Shown: in pieces, positions 1 through 12,079 of the stretch | Numbering within the stretch: the first letter of the stretch is position 1 | How the letters are laid out: every line of letters begins with the position of its first letter | Source of the DNA: Rhizomys pruinosus | Lineage: Eukaryota; Chordata; Mammalia; Rodentia; Spalacidae | Length of the DNA stretch: 64,000 bases | Assembly (NCBI GenBank): GCA_009823505.1 | Contig: VZQC01014000.1 | Coordinates: 925,316-989,315, forward strand | Reading direction: 5' to 3' | Notes under the pieces: generated by a model | Told to the model about the DNA's origin: nothing | Databases searched by the model: none | What the model saw: the letters and a program-made list of their open reading frames with translations, nothing else | Position numbers and translations under genes: made by a program

Positions 1-199
1 ATGTAAAGAATATCTCCAGGGTAGTTGGGAATATACATATGGAAAAAGTTTCGAGCAGATATACCAGTGTTGATCTCTTCGTACCTTGTCCTATTAGAAG
101 AGGCCTTGAGGCCTAATGAATATCAAAATTTAAAGGCTATACAGTGAAACAAAAGGAGATGTAGAAAGAAAACTTTGAGAGTGTAACACCCTGGAGCAT

Positions 200-620
200 G
201 TTAGTGTTTTAAAGTAGTGTCGGCAGTTTCACATGCTGAGGAGGGGTGAGATAAGGAGTGAGACTTGTCCTTTGAATTTGATACTAAGCAGAATGAAGTT
301 GACTCCAACTGGAGTAGATTCAGTGGAGTGTTCGAGTAGAGGCCATATTGCAGTAGAACTAAAGACGTGCAAAGAAGACTCAAGGTCAAGGTGAGTAAAA
401 TGGAAAGGCAGGGTGGTAGCTTTGTATGATAAATGGCAAGAGGAGGGAAGAGTAGAGAAGGAGGCAGGTTGGACACTGCCAAGCTCATTGCTCCTTCTCT
501 TCACTAGTTTGGGTTTTTTCATTGCCAGTTCAGTGACTTTTGTCCCTCTATGAAGAAGCAGATAGTTTTGGGGCTCTGGTAGGGCTTTGGAACAGAGAGA
601 AGATATTTGGTCCACATGGA
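200..620 (-). repeat. Possible degenerate L2 reverse-transcriptase fragment
   Basis: Read on the minus strand this is pyrimidine-rich. It resembles mammalian L2 ORF2 wording: a match to 'AAATTCAAAGGACAAGTCTC' followed by a decayed 'ctcagca...gacactact...aaacac' corresponding to the DLSAAFDTVDH region. A 128-codon minus-strand frame (229-615) is the remnant. The family assignment is from memory and tentative. Confidence 0.4.
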
Positions 621-1479
621 TTTAAGTAATCTGATACAAGGAACCTTTCATCCATTCAATGTGTGTTAAAGAAAAGGGGTAACAATGTGCGTTATAAGGA
701 GGGGTTGGCTCATGAATCCGGGTCAAGAAGTGCAGTGAGACATCCCAGGCCCTGGAACTACAAATGTAGAAGACCCCAAGACCTAAGAACACTTGTTTCT
801 TATCCTGGACAATTTGGTCTTTTGTGTCTGGACCCATCTGCTCTATCCCTCGGTCTGTGGACAAGCACTTTCTGAATCAATCCTGAAGTTTATATGCTCA
901 GTGAGTTTAAGCACTAAGAGTTTCTGATAAGCATCTCCAGGACTCAATTCCAAATTCCCAGAACAGGGAATTCAGCCCATCTTTAGTTAGGTTATCTACT
1001 GAATTAGGTATGACCGGCACTGGAGTGTTGTTCAGAGTAGGGGTAGGAGTAGCCATGGTAGAGAGACTTCTGACTGGTGGAGAAGAAAGGGCTGCTTGGT
1101 GGCGCAGAGGCCTCTTAACACAGCTGCTGTATCCAGATGTCAGCCTTGCTGCATGTCTCATTAGAAATGTCTCTGATGTCTCTGCTTGTCCCAGTCACAT
1201 TGTCTCAGGTTCTGCAAGATATTCACTACAGAATATTCTGCCCTGCCTGCTTAAACTGACTATTATTCATCAGCATTAGCAGCTCTACATTGTCCCATTA
1301 ACTATGATACAAACATGTCTGTGAAATACCATTTCCTGAACCAAAATTGTATACCCTGACACAGTCACCATTTAGTACTGTGTTGCATTGCTGCTTCATA
1401 AGGTGATGAAGTCTAAGCATTCAAACTTTAATGGAGACCAGTTAATGGGCATGTGTACACATGTATGTGCCTGCCCCAA

Positions 1480-1503
1480 CCCCCTTTTTTTCCAAAAAGG
1501 GGG
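1480..1503. repeat. Perfect short inverted repeat followed by T-run
   Basis: Arms CCCCCTTTTT (1480-1489) and AAAAAGGGGG (1494-1503) are separated by TTCC, and the second arm is followed by seven Ts. It could form a 10-bp stem. Function is unknown; it may be a chance of low complexity. Confidence 0.6.
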
Positions 1504-2589
1504 TTTTTTTACTTTACAAAATAATCATGTTTTTATTCTTTTGAAATCCTACCTGTCCATCAGAACTAGACTTAAATCTTTCCAGTTCCATGCATTTTTG
1601 ACCTATTCTTTTTTCCTGCCAGAAGGAAATACTTTCTTTGTGTTTTTTAATGATTCTTTGTTTAAACAACTGTATTTTTAGCATTCTTACTATTCAGAGC
1701 AGCACATCCATAAGCATTGAGAGGAAAAGGTTCATGCATAGCTTATTAACAGTCTAACCTTGTGCATATTCACAATAGTTTTGAACCTGAGTATCTCATC
1801 TGTAAAAGCCATGATAACGCTTGTTTAAGGAAATAAGTCTAAGGATTTGAAAGACCTGGTTTCTAAGTCGATATTTCTTATGTTGACCACCTACATGGAA
1901 TTGCAGTATTTGAATGAATTACTGTTTTTCCTTGTCCTGAGTGTGTTGCGTGAGTATTTTATCACCGTGGCAGCAAATTATCAAAAATATACTGGTGTTA
2001 GACATTATAACAGACTATTCAGGGATCTGCAAAATAGGAATTATTTGATTTCTCAACACTGGGAGTCATAAGGCCAAATGCAAGTTGACCTGAGATCTTA
2101 GCTGGAGATTTTGGGAGAGAATCTACTTACATACTCTCATAGGGGTGCTTTGTTTCATGGTAAAAAAAACATAAGGACTTTTAACAATTTTTAAGGCCAG
2201 AATACATTGTTATTAAATGTAGTCATTGTTGTGTACAATAAATCTCTTAAAATAGGAGATGCTTCACATTTCTCTGTCTTTCGTAGGGGACCGCATTACG
2301 TGTCCATGTGTTGTTCTAGTTGTCATGTGTGTGTTGCAGGAGAGAGAATGCCCTTCCGTTTTCAAACCCGCAGCATCCCATGAAGTCCTTGCTTGGCTCA
2401 GCTCTGACTTTCCCTTCTGCTGTGTCTCTTGACCCCAGCTGAGGATGCTCAGCTGAAGCATGCTCTCTGTTTAAAGGGCTCAGCTGACTTCGTTTTCCTA
2501 CCTGCCACTTATGTACTGGTGACCTATGTTTTCATATATGAAAAGGAGACAATGCAGGCCCAATTTTATGCAGCTATTATTAAGAATTA

Positions 2590-2665
2590 AACTAAGAGTG
2601 TGTGTTGTATGTTTGTGAGTATGTGTGTGCAAGAGAGAGAGACAGAGTCAGAGAGAGAATTACTT
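2590..2665. repeat. TG/AG-rich low-complexity tract
   Basis: Imperfect gtgtgtgtt...gtgtgtgcaagagagagagacagag sequence with no element structure. Confidence 0.7.
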
Positions 2666-2727
2666 AGCATTGTGGCCACTATCTAGTGCTGTGCTAGGGT
2701 TGGTATTCTTATTGAACACTTTGCTTT

Positions 2728-2945
2728 AACCCGTGTCTCTCAACAAGGGCTATTTGACACTCTCCACCCCCCAAATTACTTCGGACAATGTCTGTAGATA
2801 ATGATTGTCCCATTTTATGGGATGGCATACAGGCATCTAACGTGTAGAGGCCAGAGACTCCTAAGGAACCAGCATTACATAACCCTGCTCTCCCCCGTGC
2901 CCCCCAAAAGAAACAAACAATCACCTATTTCAAATGTCAGTAATG
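2728..2945 (+). mobile_element. MER5A-like hAT-Charlie DNA transposon remnant
   Basis: Diagnostic wording in order: tctctcaac...gggctatttgacac, ggacaatgtctgtagataatgattgtccca, gatggcatacaggcatctaacgtgtagaggccagagactcctaa, ending in a decayed copy of the terminal sequence. This matches the MER5A consensus as remembered. It is ancient and shared among placental mammals. Confidence 0.65.
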
Positions 2946-3679
2946 GCGAGATAGAGAAACCATATTTTAAACAAGTAGCTTTTTATGCTTTTAGTAGCAG
3001 TTTTATTTGCAAATAAGATATTCATGTATCATGAGTGATTTTTGAACTGTAAAGATATTCACGTCTGAAGTCATAAGGCACTGAGTTCTATGATAGAATT
3101 AAAAAGTAGAAAATAAAACTATTGGTGGCTAAAAAGAATACACATTTTGGGGTTAGAAGCACTCTGCTCCTGAGAAATTGAGTGGAATGTCTTATTTCCT
3201 TAATTTCTTAGTCTTCCAGTGAGCTTTCTTCTGCAGATCACAAAGAAGGAACTACTTGCATTTGGGAACTTGCTGTTACTGTGTGTGTTGAAATCCATTA
3301 GCAGTCATTCAACTCTCAGAGCTACCATAATAGCAACTATAACTTACATTTTGACACATGATTTATAAGGCCTGAAACATTCGCTAGGGTGATTTTTATT
3401 TCTAAACATTGTGTATAGCTTATGTTTGGTGTTCACTTTCCCTCTGATCCCATAGGCATAGCTAATAATTCGGAACATTCTTCAGCAGTGCCTTTTTCTT
3501 CTACCCTTCACCCTTGTTATCTTCACCACCCCTTTCCCCTGCCACCTCCACTTCGCTTTAGCTATTTGAGCTATCTTGCACTCTCTAAGACTATTCATCC
3601 ATTATTGTGGTAGTAGATTTGTCCTTCAGATGATTGGTGTGTTCGTCATCAACATCTGCAATGCTGTAGGGTACAGAGA

Positions 3680-3850
3680 ACTGATGCAGGCCTGTCCAGC
3701 CTGCCCCCGTGGACTGCATGCAGACAGCTCTGGATGTGTCCCAGCACAACATCATAAACTTAACATTCAAAATTACAGTATTTTTTAGTATTTAAAAAAT
3801 TCAGTTGTGTGATTCTAATGTGTGACATTTGTAGAGTATAGATGTGCTAC
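3680..3850 (+). repeat. Ancient DNA-transposon-like fragment
   Basis: The 'cctgtccagcctgcccccgtgg...gcatgcagacagctctggatgtgtcccagcacaacatcataaact' wording resembles a mammalian hAT-type repeat whose family I cannot name with certainty. A decayed 'gtgtgacattt' follows. Confidence 0.35.
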
Positions 3851-4148
3851 TATGTCAAAAAATTGGATATGTCTGATGGATTAACATGTTAGGAGGGTGA
3901 GAAAAACCCCCAACATATACTTATATCTTCCTGTTGTCTACTTAAGGAAAGCGAGCACCACAAAGAGACAAACACAGCTTGAATACTGTTATGGAATCGA
4001 CAGTGCTAAGCATCAACCTGATGACTGACTATATGCTAGTTCCAAAGTGGTGATAAGACAGGAATTTGTGATCATATAATAATTTGTCTTCTGGACAATA
4101 CATTTTTCCAGAAATTCATTTGTATTCTGGTATTTAGCAAATTCTTGG

Positions 4149-4791
4149 TGTCCTGGTTATTTGCTAGTGCTGTGATAAAACACTGGCCAAAACTAACCTG
4201 AGAAGGAAAGGGTTTATTTCATACAATTTTTTCCATTAATTTTATTATTTTTCATTTTATGTGTTTGAGTGTGTTGCCTGCATGTATTAAGTAGAGCTGG
4301 GTTGTGCAATCCCTGTGGAGGTCAGAAGAGGGTGTCAGATTGCCTGGAACTGGAGTTAGGGATGGTTGTTAGTCCCCGTGTGTGTGCTGGGAATGGAACC
4401 TGGGTCCTCTGCAAGAGCAGCTGGTGCTCTTAACCAGTGAGCCATCTCTCGAGCCCTCCATCTTTCTCTTCTAAGTGACTGTCTATTGCTGAGGGAAGCC
4501 AGGGGAAGAACGTGGAAGCAGGAATTGAAGCAGGGAGCACAGAGAAACATTGCATACTGCTTGCTCCCCTGGCTTGCTGAGCCACTTCCTTATACAGCCC
4601 CGGGCCCACATGCCCAGGGAGGGCACTGCATTGCCCACAGTGGGCCAGGCCCTCCTGTGTCAACCAGCAATCAAGAAAATGTCCCACAGACATGCCCACA
4701 TGTCAGTCCAAGGGAGGAAATTCCTCAGTTGCGGTTCTGTATTTCTAGGTGACTCTAATTTGTATCCAATGGACAAAAGCTAACCAGCACA
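4149..4791 (-). mobile_element. MT-like MaLR solo LTR, interrupted by a SINE
   Basis: Starts TGTCCTGG and ends CCAGCACA. Contains the rodent MaLR wording gctgtgataaaacactggcc, gaaagggtttatttc, ttgctgagccacttccttata and agaaaatg. It is split by a SINE at 4225-4458. Flanks CTTGG/CTTGT look like a 5-bp target duplication with one change. No internal region or second LTR is present. Confidence 0.7.
4225..4458 (-). mobile_element. B2/B3-type SINE (old subfamily), nested in LTR
   Basis: Ends in the tRNA-derived head ttaaccagtgagccatctctcgagccc (read reversed) and begins in a T-rich tail. It has a single copy of the 'ccagttccagg' core, so lacks the duplication. It lies inside the MT-like LTR, so it is younger than that LTR. 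Confidence 0.85.
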
Positions 4792-4928
4792 CTTGTCTAG
4801 CATAAGTGTTGTGGAACTTGAGAAGATCTCCTCATAGTCCCTTTTGCACCACTACATCCCAGCTTTGAATCTATAAGCACAAGTAGAAACTGGCCAACCA
4901 TTTCATTTAAAGAAAAAAAAATATTTTT

Positions 4929-5099
4929 GCCTGGCCTGATGGCGCACGCCTTTAATCTCAGCACTCAGGAGGCAGAGACAGGCGAATCTCTGTGAGTTCA
5001 AGGCCAGCCTGGTCTACGTAGCAAGACCCAGGCCAGCTGGGACTAAAGGGAGACCCTGTCTCAAAAAAGACAAACACACACACACACACACACACACAA
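4929..5099 (+). mobile_element. B1 SINE with (CA)n tail
   Basis: Full-length B1 (gcctggcctgatggcgcacgcc...ccctgtctc). The A-rich tail has expanded into a CA microsatellite at about 5073-5098. Confidence 0.95.
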
Positions 5100-6141
5100 G
5101 ATCATTTTTTTATTTCACTCATTTCTGTTCTATTTTACACTCAGGGCTAGACACTGAGGAAAACAGACTGGTTACATTTTGTGATTTGATCCTTGTTAAA
5201 CTTCATAGGCTTGGTTTTGTGACACACTGTAATGGTGGTATAGTGATAACTGCTTCTTCACAGACTATGATTAGAAAATTCAGGTCTCAGTGATAACAAG
5301 TCTCTTCCAAGGATTTGCAACTAGTTTCCTGTGATCTCAGACTGTCAGAATGGACAGCTTCTTCTGTCAGCTGCCACCTTGCTAAACAGTCCATTGCATG
5401 TTCAAGCTGTACATCAAAGATCCAGCCACACAGAAACTGAAAATTAGTAAAGGCCTTCAATTCTGGGAGAACCCTTGTTCAGTCTTGTTTCACTGTTTTA
5501 TCATTTATTGCTTTATGGAAAGAACACTAAGCTTTAGCAAAGAACTTCTGAGAAATGCTTGCTTCTCCATCAAGAATCCTCCATCAAGAATCCGTTGATT
5601 TGGAATAAGAGGGACCTTAGATTACAATGAGTCAGCATTAACTGTTACATTCTAACAGTAACTTCTGTAAGCAGTACCGGTCTGGTAACAATATCATAGG
5701 TTTGGATTTCTTGCTCCCTCTATGTATGTAACATTTAATAGTGATAGTCTGAGCTAGTGGCTAGAGTGGCCTACAGAATAAAGATCACAGCAGAAAGAGT
5801 GTCCATAGTAGTCCAGAGAAGAGACTTGAGATCTGAGTATGAGTTTCAGAGATGACTAATCAGACACATTGTATCGTCAGGAGCCTAAGCAGAGCAGAAC
5901 CCAGTACCAGATGCTTCAAATCAGGAGGGAAAAATGTGGATCTGGAGTTACAGTGCTGAGCAATGCGGAAAGATTTATAAATGCAGAGCGGCACACCAGG
6001 TCCCTTTGGGAGCAGGTGCGAAGACACTGTATTCCTTGCAGGGAGGTGCTCTTCAGACATGGCAGAATGAATGGTACATCCTGGCACAGGGACAGGCAGG
6101 GATGGGACTTGGCATGGAGTTCAGGATTAAAACTGGTTCCA

Positions 6142-6357
6142 GGGGCTGGAGAGATGGCCTAGCGGTTAAGAGTGCCGACTGCTCTTGCAGAGGACCGTAG
6201 TTCGGTCCCCAGCACCCACATGGCAGCTGAGAACCGTCTGTAGCTCCAATTCCAGGAGAACTCCAGTTCCAGGGGAATCCGACACCCTCTTCTGACCTCC
6301 TCGGCATTGCATGACACGGGTGCACAAACCTACATGCAGACGGTACATTCATACAAA

Positions 6358-6404
<47 letters not shown>

Positions 6405-6430
6405 AATTTAAAAAAATAAATAAAATAAAA
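6142..6430 (+). mobile_element. B3-like SINE, young duplicated subfamily, with (AAAT)n tail
   Basis: Head ggggctggagagatggccta, box A and box B regions, the duplicated block ctccaattccaggagaa/ctccagttccagggg, and a tail grown into an AAAT microsatellite (about 6353-6426). The flanks aactggttcca/aacaggttcca are the target duplication with one change. Confidence 0.95.
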
Positions 6431-7363
6431 CAGGTTCCATCCGACTGCTTCCATGCTCAATCTCTGAGGATTTACTTTTTGCCTGGCTGAGGAAGGTGTG
6501 GTTTGTTTCCTTGCCTGAGAACAGCACCTGCAGTAGAGGGCCCTGGAACACAGTACCATCACCCAGTGTAAACATCTGTGGGCCAAATCTTTGATCCATT
6601 CGATTTCAGGACTGGGTTCCTTGTCAGTAAAATTAATAAGTGAGTAGTTAGTTCCTGGGAGGGTGACCTCAGACAGGACCAAGAAAGATGCAGGATGGAC
6701 AGATCACTCATAAATTCTGACAGTTCCCTGGTAGAAGGCAAAATATTCAAGTGCCTCAAAAGAACATTTTAAACAAGGATGTTTTAAAGAGTACTAAGCC
6801 AAGGACAGTGCTTTACATTCACCACTAGGAAGGTAGATTCTGTCTATGGTAGAAGGTCATATTTCTCTGGAATAGCTGTCCTGTTTCCAGAAATGAAGGC
6901 TATGGAATTCAAATATCATTCAAACAATGAAACACAAAGTAGAAAAGAGCCATTTTATATGAAAATCAGTAGTGGGGGATAGCAAGGCTACTGACCTATC
7001 TGGAATAAGATTTGGTATGGTTATAATAAGATTTTGGGGAGAAAGCTATATTCTTTCACATACACATTATGGAGAGAAGTTTCACATTTGAGAAAGAGAA
7101 ATCTTAACTCTGTTATGACATTCTATAAAAGGGGATAAAATTAAATATGTCAATTCTATCAGTTTTACTAACTATAAGTACATTGTTTTTTAAAACACTA
7201 CTTTTTTGCATGTGTATGTGTGTATTGTCCACTTACATGTGTATAAATAAATATGTTTACATGTGTAGGTGGGGTGGATGGGTGTACATGTATGTACGTA
7301 CATGGGTATGGAAGTCAAGGTTGATGGCAGAATCTTCCTAAATTACTCTCCATCTTATATGTT

Positions 7364-7515
7364 GAGGAGAAAAAATGCCAAGTTTCTCAGTAAAGGTCAA
7401 ATTATTTTACTGTTCAAGTAGAGTCCACAAATATGTAAAATAATAATAAAGTGAAAATATGAAAAATATATACATTCTACCTATCGCTGATTGCACAGAC
7501 CTGTTGAACCCCTTG
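7364..7515 (+). repeat. Left arm of a 150-bp inverted duplication
   Basis: The reverse complement of 8672-8822 matches this arm with few differences in the core (aaaggtcaaattattttact, tcaagtag, tgaaaatatgaaaaa), plus a 3-bp and two small A-run indels. Identity falls off after gattgcacagac. The family is not recognised. Confidence 0.85.
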
Positions 7516-7524
7516 CTACTCTGT

Positions 7525-7685
7525 CTAGCCAGCTTACTCTGGGGATTCCCTGTCTCCACCTCTCTGGGATTACAGGTGGGCCACCACACCCACCCATCTT
7601 TTTGTGTGGGCTCTAGGCTTCTGAATTCCCCTCCTCATACATGCACAGCAAGCTGTATGAACTGAGCCCTCTTCACAGCCGAACA
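7525..7685 (-). mobile_element. B4-type SINE fragment
   Basis: Diverged minus-strand wording: ctccacctctctgggattacaggtgggccaccacacccaccc followed by an ID-like head ending at actgagccctc. Confidence 0.55.
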
Positions 7686-8125
7686 AATACTATTTTTTAA
7701 AAAAATAACTTGACTCCTTTTCACAAAGCTAAAACTCTTTAACCAAATAGGATGCAATTATGGGGGTAGTTCAGTTTCTACTAGCAGTGTGGGTAGATAA
7801 TATTACAGAAGATGATTTAATTAACATTTGAGGTTTCCTTCCAAAAAAACAGAACATAATCTTCATCTTTAATAACAAGATTTATTTCTATAACTTATTC
7901 CATTTAAAGTTATATACATTTCATTTTTCCGACAAGGTAGAAGAAAACCATTCAAGTCATTCCGTGATGTTGTCTTCTGAGTGAACCCAACTCAGCTCTC
8001 CTTTAACTCATTTAAGTGTTCTCCCAGCCCCACACAGTCATTTAAAACTTGATCCAAGGACTCAGTTGCCATAATTTCTTTGGTAAATCAGACTGTTTTA
8101 TTATTATATATCTGAAATCTTAAAA

Positions 8126-8240
8126 GTAGCAGGTGGATCTTTGTTTAGTTCAAGACCAGTCTGGTCTACAGAGCAAGTTCCAGGCGAGCTGGGGCTACAG
8201 GGAGACCCTGTCTCGAAAAGACCAAAAAAAAAAAAAAAAA
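8126..8240 (+). mobile_element. B1 SINE, 5'-truncated
   Basis: Begins mid-element at gcaggtggatct and continues to ccctgtctcgaaaagacc plus an A18 tail. The first third is missing. Confidence 0.9.
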
Positions 8241-8671
8241 AGGAGTTTCAGCTGCCAAACATTTCCAGAAATTCTACAGAGAAGAACTTCTGTTTTCCAA
8301 AATGGGTGATGTGGTATAAAGTTCAACTTTGATCTGGCCACTCAGATTTTTAAAGAATACCCAAAGGATTGCTACTTAATTGTTAAATTCAATAGTAATT
8401 GATAATGGAGCAGTGAGTAACAAACTAACCTTCATTTGAACTTCTGACATTGCCCCTGTAATCCCTCTGGATTTACACTAGTTACAGTAGTTGACGAGCC
8501 AGGAGGATGATACATCTGCATGCAGCTCACCTTGGATCAAGGCAGAAGGAAGAAGGGAATAAAACACCTGCAGACCTTGACAAATGACCCATGGTAGAGG
8601 GCTGAGAAGGCAGATCCAGCTTTTCAAGCTTCTTTTCCATTCCAGAGACAAGCAGGGACCAGGAGACTTAA

Positions 8672-8822
8672 GTGTGGGGTGACTCAGTCTGTGCAATCTG
8701 CAATAAGTAGGCACATATATTTTTTCATATTTTCACTTTATTATTTTACATGTTTGTGGAATCTACTTGAATAGTAAAATAATTTGACCTTTACTGAGAA
8801 GCTTGGCATTTTTTTTTCTCCT
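8672..8822 (-). repeat. Right arm of the inverted duplication
   Basis: Partner of 7364-7515 in opposite orientation, about 1.15 kb away. The last clear match outward is at ggagaaa/tttctcc (8816-8822). Confidence 0.85.
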
Positions 8823-9146
8823 TAAATTTATGGTGATCTTTGCCTGGTTTTAAAGCTGAACAAAATTGGAAGTCACTGCACTCAAAGCTAATATGAAGCA
8901 CTGCAGTACAGGTCTCTGAATCTGGCATGTATTTAATGCTGCTACATGCCATCCAACAAAAGTAAAATGAATGATGGTTTTCTTTTAAATAGACTTCATC
9001 AGATTTTAAAGTTCTACAAGAATGTTTAGACTAATGCATTTTCAGGCCCAGAAAATCTGCCCCTCACTTAAGGAACATCCTAGGTGATCCAGTTTATAAA
9101 GTGGTAGTGGCCCAGGTGGATTAGGTATTAATGCTTGCCTTAATAT

Positions 9147-9340
9147 GATGTCATCCAAGCCGGGTGTGGTGGCGCATGCCTTTAATCCCAGCACTTGGGA
9201 GGCAGAGGCAGGTGGATCTCTGTGAGTTCAAAGCCAGCTAGTCTACAGAGCAAGCTCCAGGCCAGCTAGGACTAAAGGGAGACCCTGTCTCAAAAAGACC
9301 AAAAAAAAAAAAAAAAAAAAAAAAAAAAGATGTCATCCAA
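9147..9340 (+). mobile_element. B1 SINE with perfect 12-bp target duplication
   Basis: GATGTCATCCAA occurs at 9147-9158 and 9329-9340. Between them is a full B1 (gccgggtgtggtggcgc...) with a long A tail. An intact duplication suggests fairly recent insertion. Confidence 0.95.
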
Positions 9341-10027
9341 AATAATTTGCTATTTCAATAATCTTAGCAACAGTAAAAGATTTAAATATAGTAAGGTTTA
9401 AAAAAATAACAATATATGTGTCGGTTGTTTGTTTTACCATGGGTTTAGCAAGAAATGTGATGCTGTCAGTGTAGAACAATTTTTAGAGTCTTTTAATATA
9501 TAAACCAGTATATCAAGCAATGCCTTTTTTGTGGGGGAGCAACAAGATGAAATTATCAAGATGTTATGTTGGTGATAAGGTGTTATCTATAATGAAACCA
9601 AGAATGAAGATTGTGAACTAACCATGTAGGGAGTCCAACTAAAAATGAGCAGATACCTTTCAAAAGAGATGTTTTAGCTGTTTGTTATTACATAATACAA
9701 AGGTCTTTTTCAACATATGTAAGATAACTTTTTCCCTACAGACTTCCAGAAGCAAGAGATATTCTCACGTTCATTTCCTTAATCTACCAGTAAATTTAAT
9801 GTTTGTCCATGCATCCATGAGGTTTTCAAAAGAAAAATGATTGGAAGCTGGCTTTATATATCACATTTCTGAAAGTCTCTTAAATGGTAACCCCCACCCC
9901 AAATAACTAGGTAATAAAAACATACAAAGATGTATACCTACACATTTTAGTACTGCTTTATTTGGGGGTTTATTTAGAAGGCATGGGGGTCTGTTTGGTT
10001 GAAGGTTTTGAGTCACTCATTATTCAG

Positions 10028-10205
10028 AGCCAATCTCCAGCACTTGCTAGAGGTGTAACCTTGGTAAAGTTACTCAGCCTCTTGATTCCTTCACCTGACA
10101 ATGGGACTCTTCAGTGTGAGGTACCTTCCTTGATGTGTTGTGAGGGACTGAGAGAACATGTAAATGCTTCATGTGTTTTCTGACATGTATCCATTCAATA
10201 AATGC
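10028..10205 (+). mobile_element. MIR SINE remnant
   Basis: Order of MIR wording: ccagcacttgctagaggtgtaaccttggtaaagttactcagcctcttgattccttcacctg, then acaatggg, ending ttcaataaatg. Confidence 0.75.
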
Positions 10206-10689
10206 TGGCCATGTCTTTTGAGAGATGATAAGAAAAAAAATCTTTTGGAGACATGCTAGTTAAGGATTTTAAGTTCTATAGCATTATTCCTTGCTACTCC
10301 AAGATTATACATAAGAATCTGGATTTCTGGTTGGAGCGCATTAATACTACATTTCATAAGTAATTTTTAAATACTTCCTCTTAATACATTTTTATTATAA
10401 TATTAAATTACAAATTCTAGAACCATTATCTGTAGTATACATAAAATTACAGTCAGACACATACTGTGGATTCTAGGAGAATAATAAATATTTTATATGT
10501 TTGTTAAGAATGAACAATTTGAAGAGTAATTATTTCACAAATTAAAATAATCAAGTTTTCTATAATATGTGACATTTCATGGCCAATGCATTTTAATATA
10601 TAAATTATAATTCATAATCCATTGGTTCAGAGAATAGTGATTTCTGGTGTTAATTTGTCCCCCTGAGACTATGTTCTTGATAACGACTT

Positions 10690-11065
10690 TATTCCTTCCT
10701 ACCAAAATGTGGAAACAACCAATATATTATTTGGTGGGTATCTGGGATAAACTGTGGTATGTAGTGACAATGGAATATTATTCAATACTAAGAAGAAATG
10801 AGCTGTTTAGACATGAAAAGAAATGGTAGAAAGTTAAATATGTCTTACAAATGGGAGGAGCCAATCATAGGTTCTGTATGATTCTAACATATTCTGGACA
10901 AAGCAACACTGCAGGCAGATATTAAAAGAACTGGTGGTTTCAGGGCTTATGGAGATGCAGAGATAATAGGCACAGCAGAGAGGATCTTGGGGTCAGTAAA
11001 ACTGCTTGTGTATAGTGGCAAGTACATGTCATTAAACAATTTCATCAAAAGCCATATAATAATCA
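10690..11065 (+). mobile_element. Old L1 3'-end remnant
   Basis: ccaaaatgtggaaacaacc, gtgacaatggaatattattcaatac, aagaagaaatgagct and a decayed 'agaactggtggtttcagggcttatgg' follow the order of an ancient L1 ORF2 end plus 3' UTR. It carries many stops. Confidence 0.7.
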
Positions 11066-11171
11066 CAGAGTGAACCTTAACATAAACCATGGACTCTTGG
11101 TGATAATAGTGTGTCATTGTAGGTTCATCAGTTGTAATGAATGTGCCTCTCTGGGGCACGATGTTGATCAT

Positions 11172-11172
11172 T

Positions 11173-11215
<43 letters not shown>

Positions 11216-11232
11216 CAGAGAGACAGAGATCG
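11172..11232. repeat. (TG)n(AG)n microsatellite
   Basis: Uninterrupted TG run changing to AG run. Confidence 0.95.
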
Positions 11233-11358
11233 AGATCATGGCTGTATGTGTTGGTATGGAGACATATATGCAAATTCTATATTTTTCTGCTTAATTTTTC
11301 TAGAAACACAAAACTGCCCTAAAGAACTCCCTATTTTCAAAAACATAGAGCAATTTTA

Positions 11359-11434
11359 GAAAGAAAGAAAGAAGGGAGGGAGGGAGGAAGGAAGGAAGGA
11401 AGGAAGGAAGGAAGGAAGGAAGGAAGGAAGGAAG
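11359..11434. repeat. (GGAA)n microsatellite
   Basis: aaagaaagaaa then gggagg and a long gaag run; purine-only strand. Confidence 0.95.
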
Positions 11435-11647
11435 ATCATTATTCTTGTAACTGAAGAACAGGCCATGATTCTCTGGGGCAGTTGAGTTACTTAATAAATT
11501 CTTTCAGAGTTAACTATAGCTTAATTTTGCTTATTTTTAGTAAAATTCAATTATTTTTCATTGATGACTAAATATTTTCACAATTAGTAACTTTACTATT
11601 AATAACTAGCATTATTACTATTAATAACCATAGTATTTGTGAAGTCT

Positions 11648-11833
11648 AGAAAAGGAATCAAGCTGGACATGGTGGTGCACGCCTTTAATCCTAGCACTTG
11701 GGAGGCAGAGGCAGGCTGATCTCTGTGAGTTCAAGGCCATCCTGGTCTACAGAGTGAGCTCTAGGACAGCTGGGGCTACAGGGAGACCCTGTCTCAAAAA
11801 TACCCCCCCCCAGAAAAAGAAAGAAAAGGAATC
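11648..11833 (+). mobile_element. B1 SINE with 12-bp target duplication
   Basis: AGAAAAGGAATC at 11648-11659 and 11822-11833 flanks a complete B1 whose tail contains a C8 run. Confidence 0.92.
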
Positions 11834-11904
11834 TAAAAGAACAGAAGTGTTAGACTTTATGAACTTAACAAAAGCTTAAATTATCCCTTATTTGCATATT
11901 TCAA

Positions 11905-11980
11905 TGTATGTATGTATGTATATGTGTCAGGTACATGTGCTAGGCAAGAGCCTACCACTGAACAGCGTCCCAACCTGCAT
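11905..11980 (-). mobile_element. ID-like SINE fragment
   Basis: tgctaggcaagagcctaccactgaacagcgtcccaacc is the reverse of an ID-type tRNA-Ala-derived head. A TGTA-repeat precedes it. Confidence 0.55.
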
Positions 11981-12079
11981 ATTTCAATTTAGTAAAAATC
12001 ATATGCATTACTGTAACAAGGATGAATATAGTAATATTCTGATGGTTGTAGAATGGCATATTTTAAAATAAATGTTTGG

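Noticed and set aside
6142..6240. tRNA gene from box A/box B and CCA-like sequence
   Set aside because: It is the tRNA-derived head of a SINE; no cloverleaf 3' half, and it is repeated at many sites.
6053..6682. 209-codon minus frame with F-Y-L-I-Y-L repeats
   Set aside because: Runs through a B3-like SINE and its AAAT tail; the peptide (CRFVHPCHAMPRRSEEG...) recurs at every such SINE.
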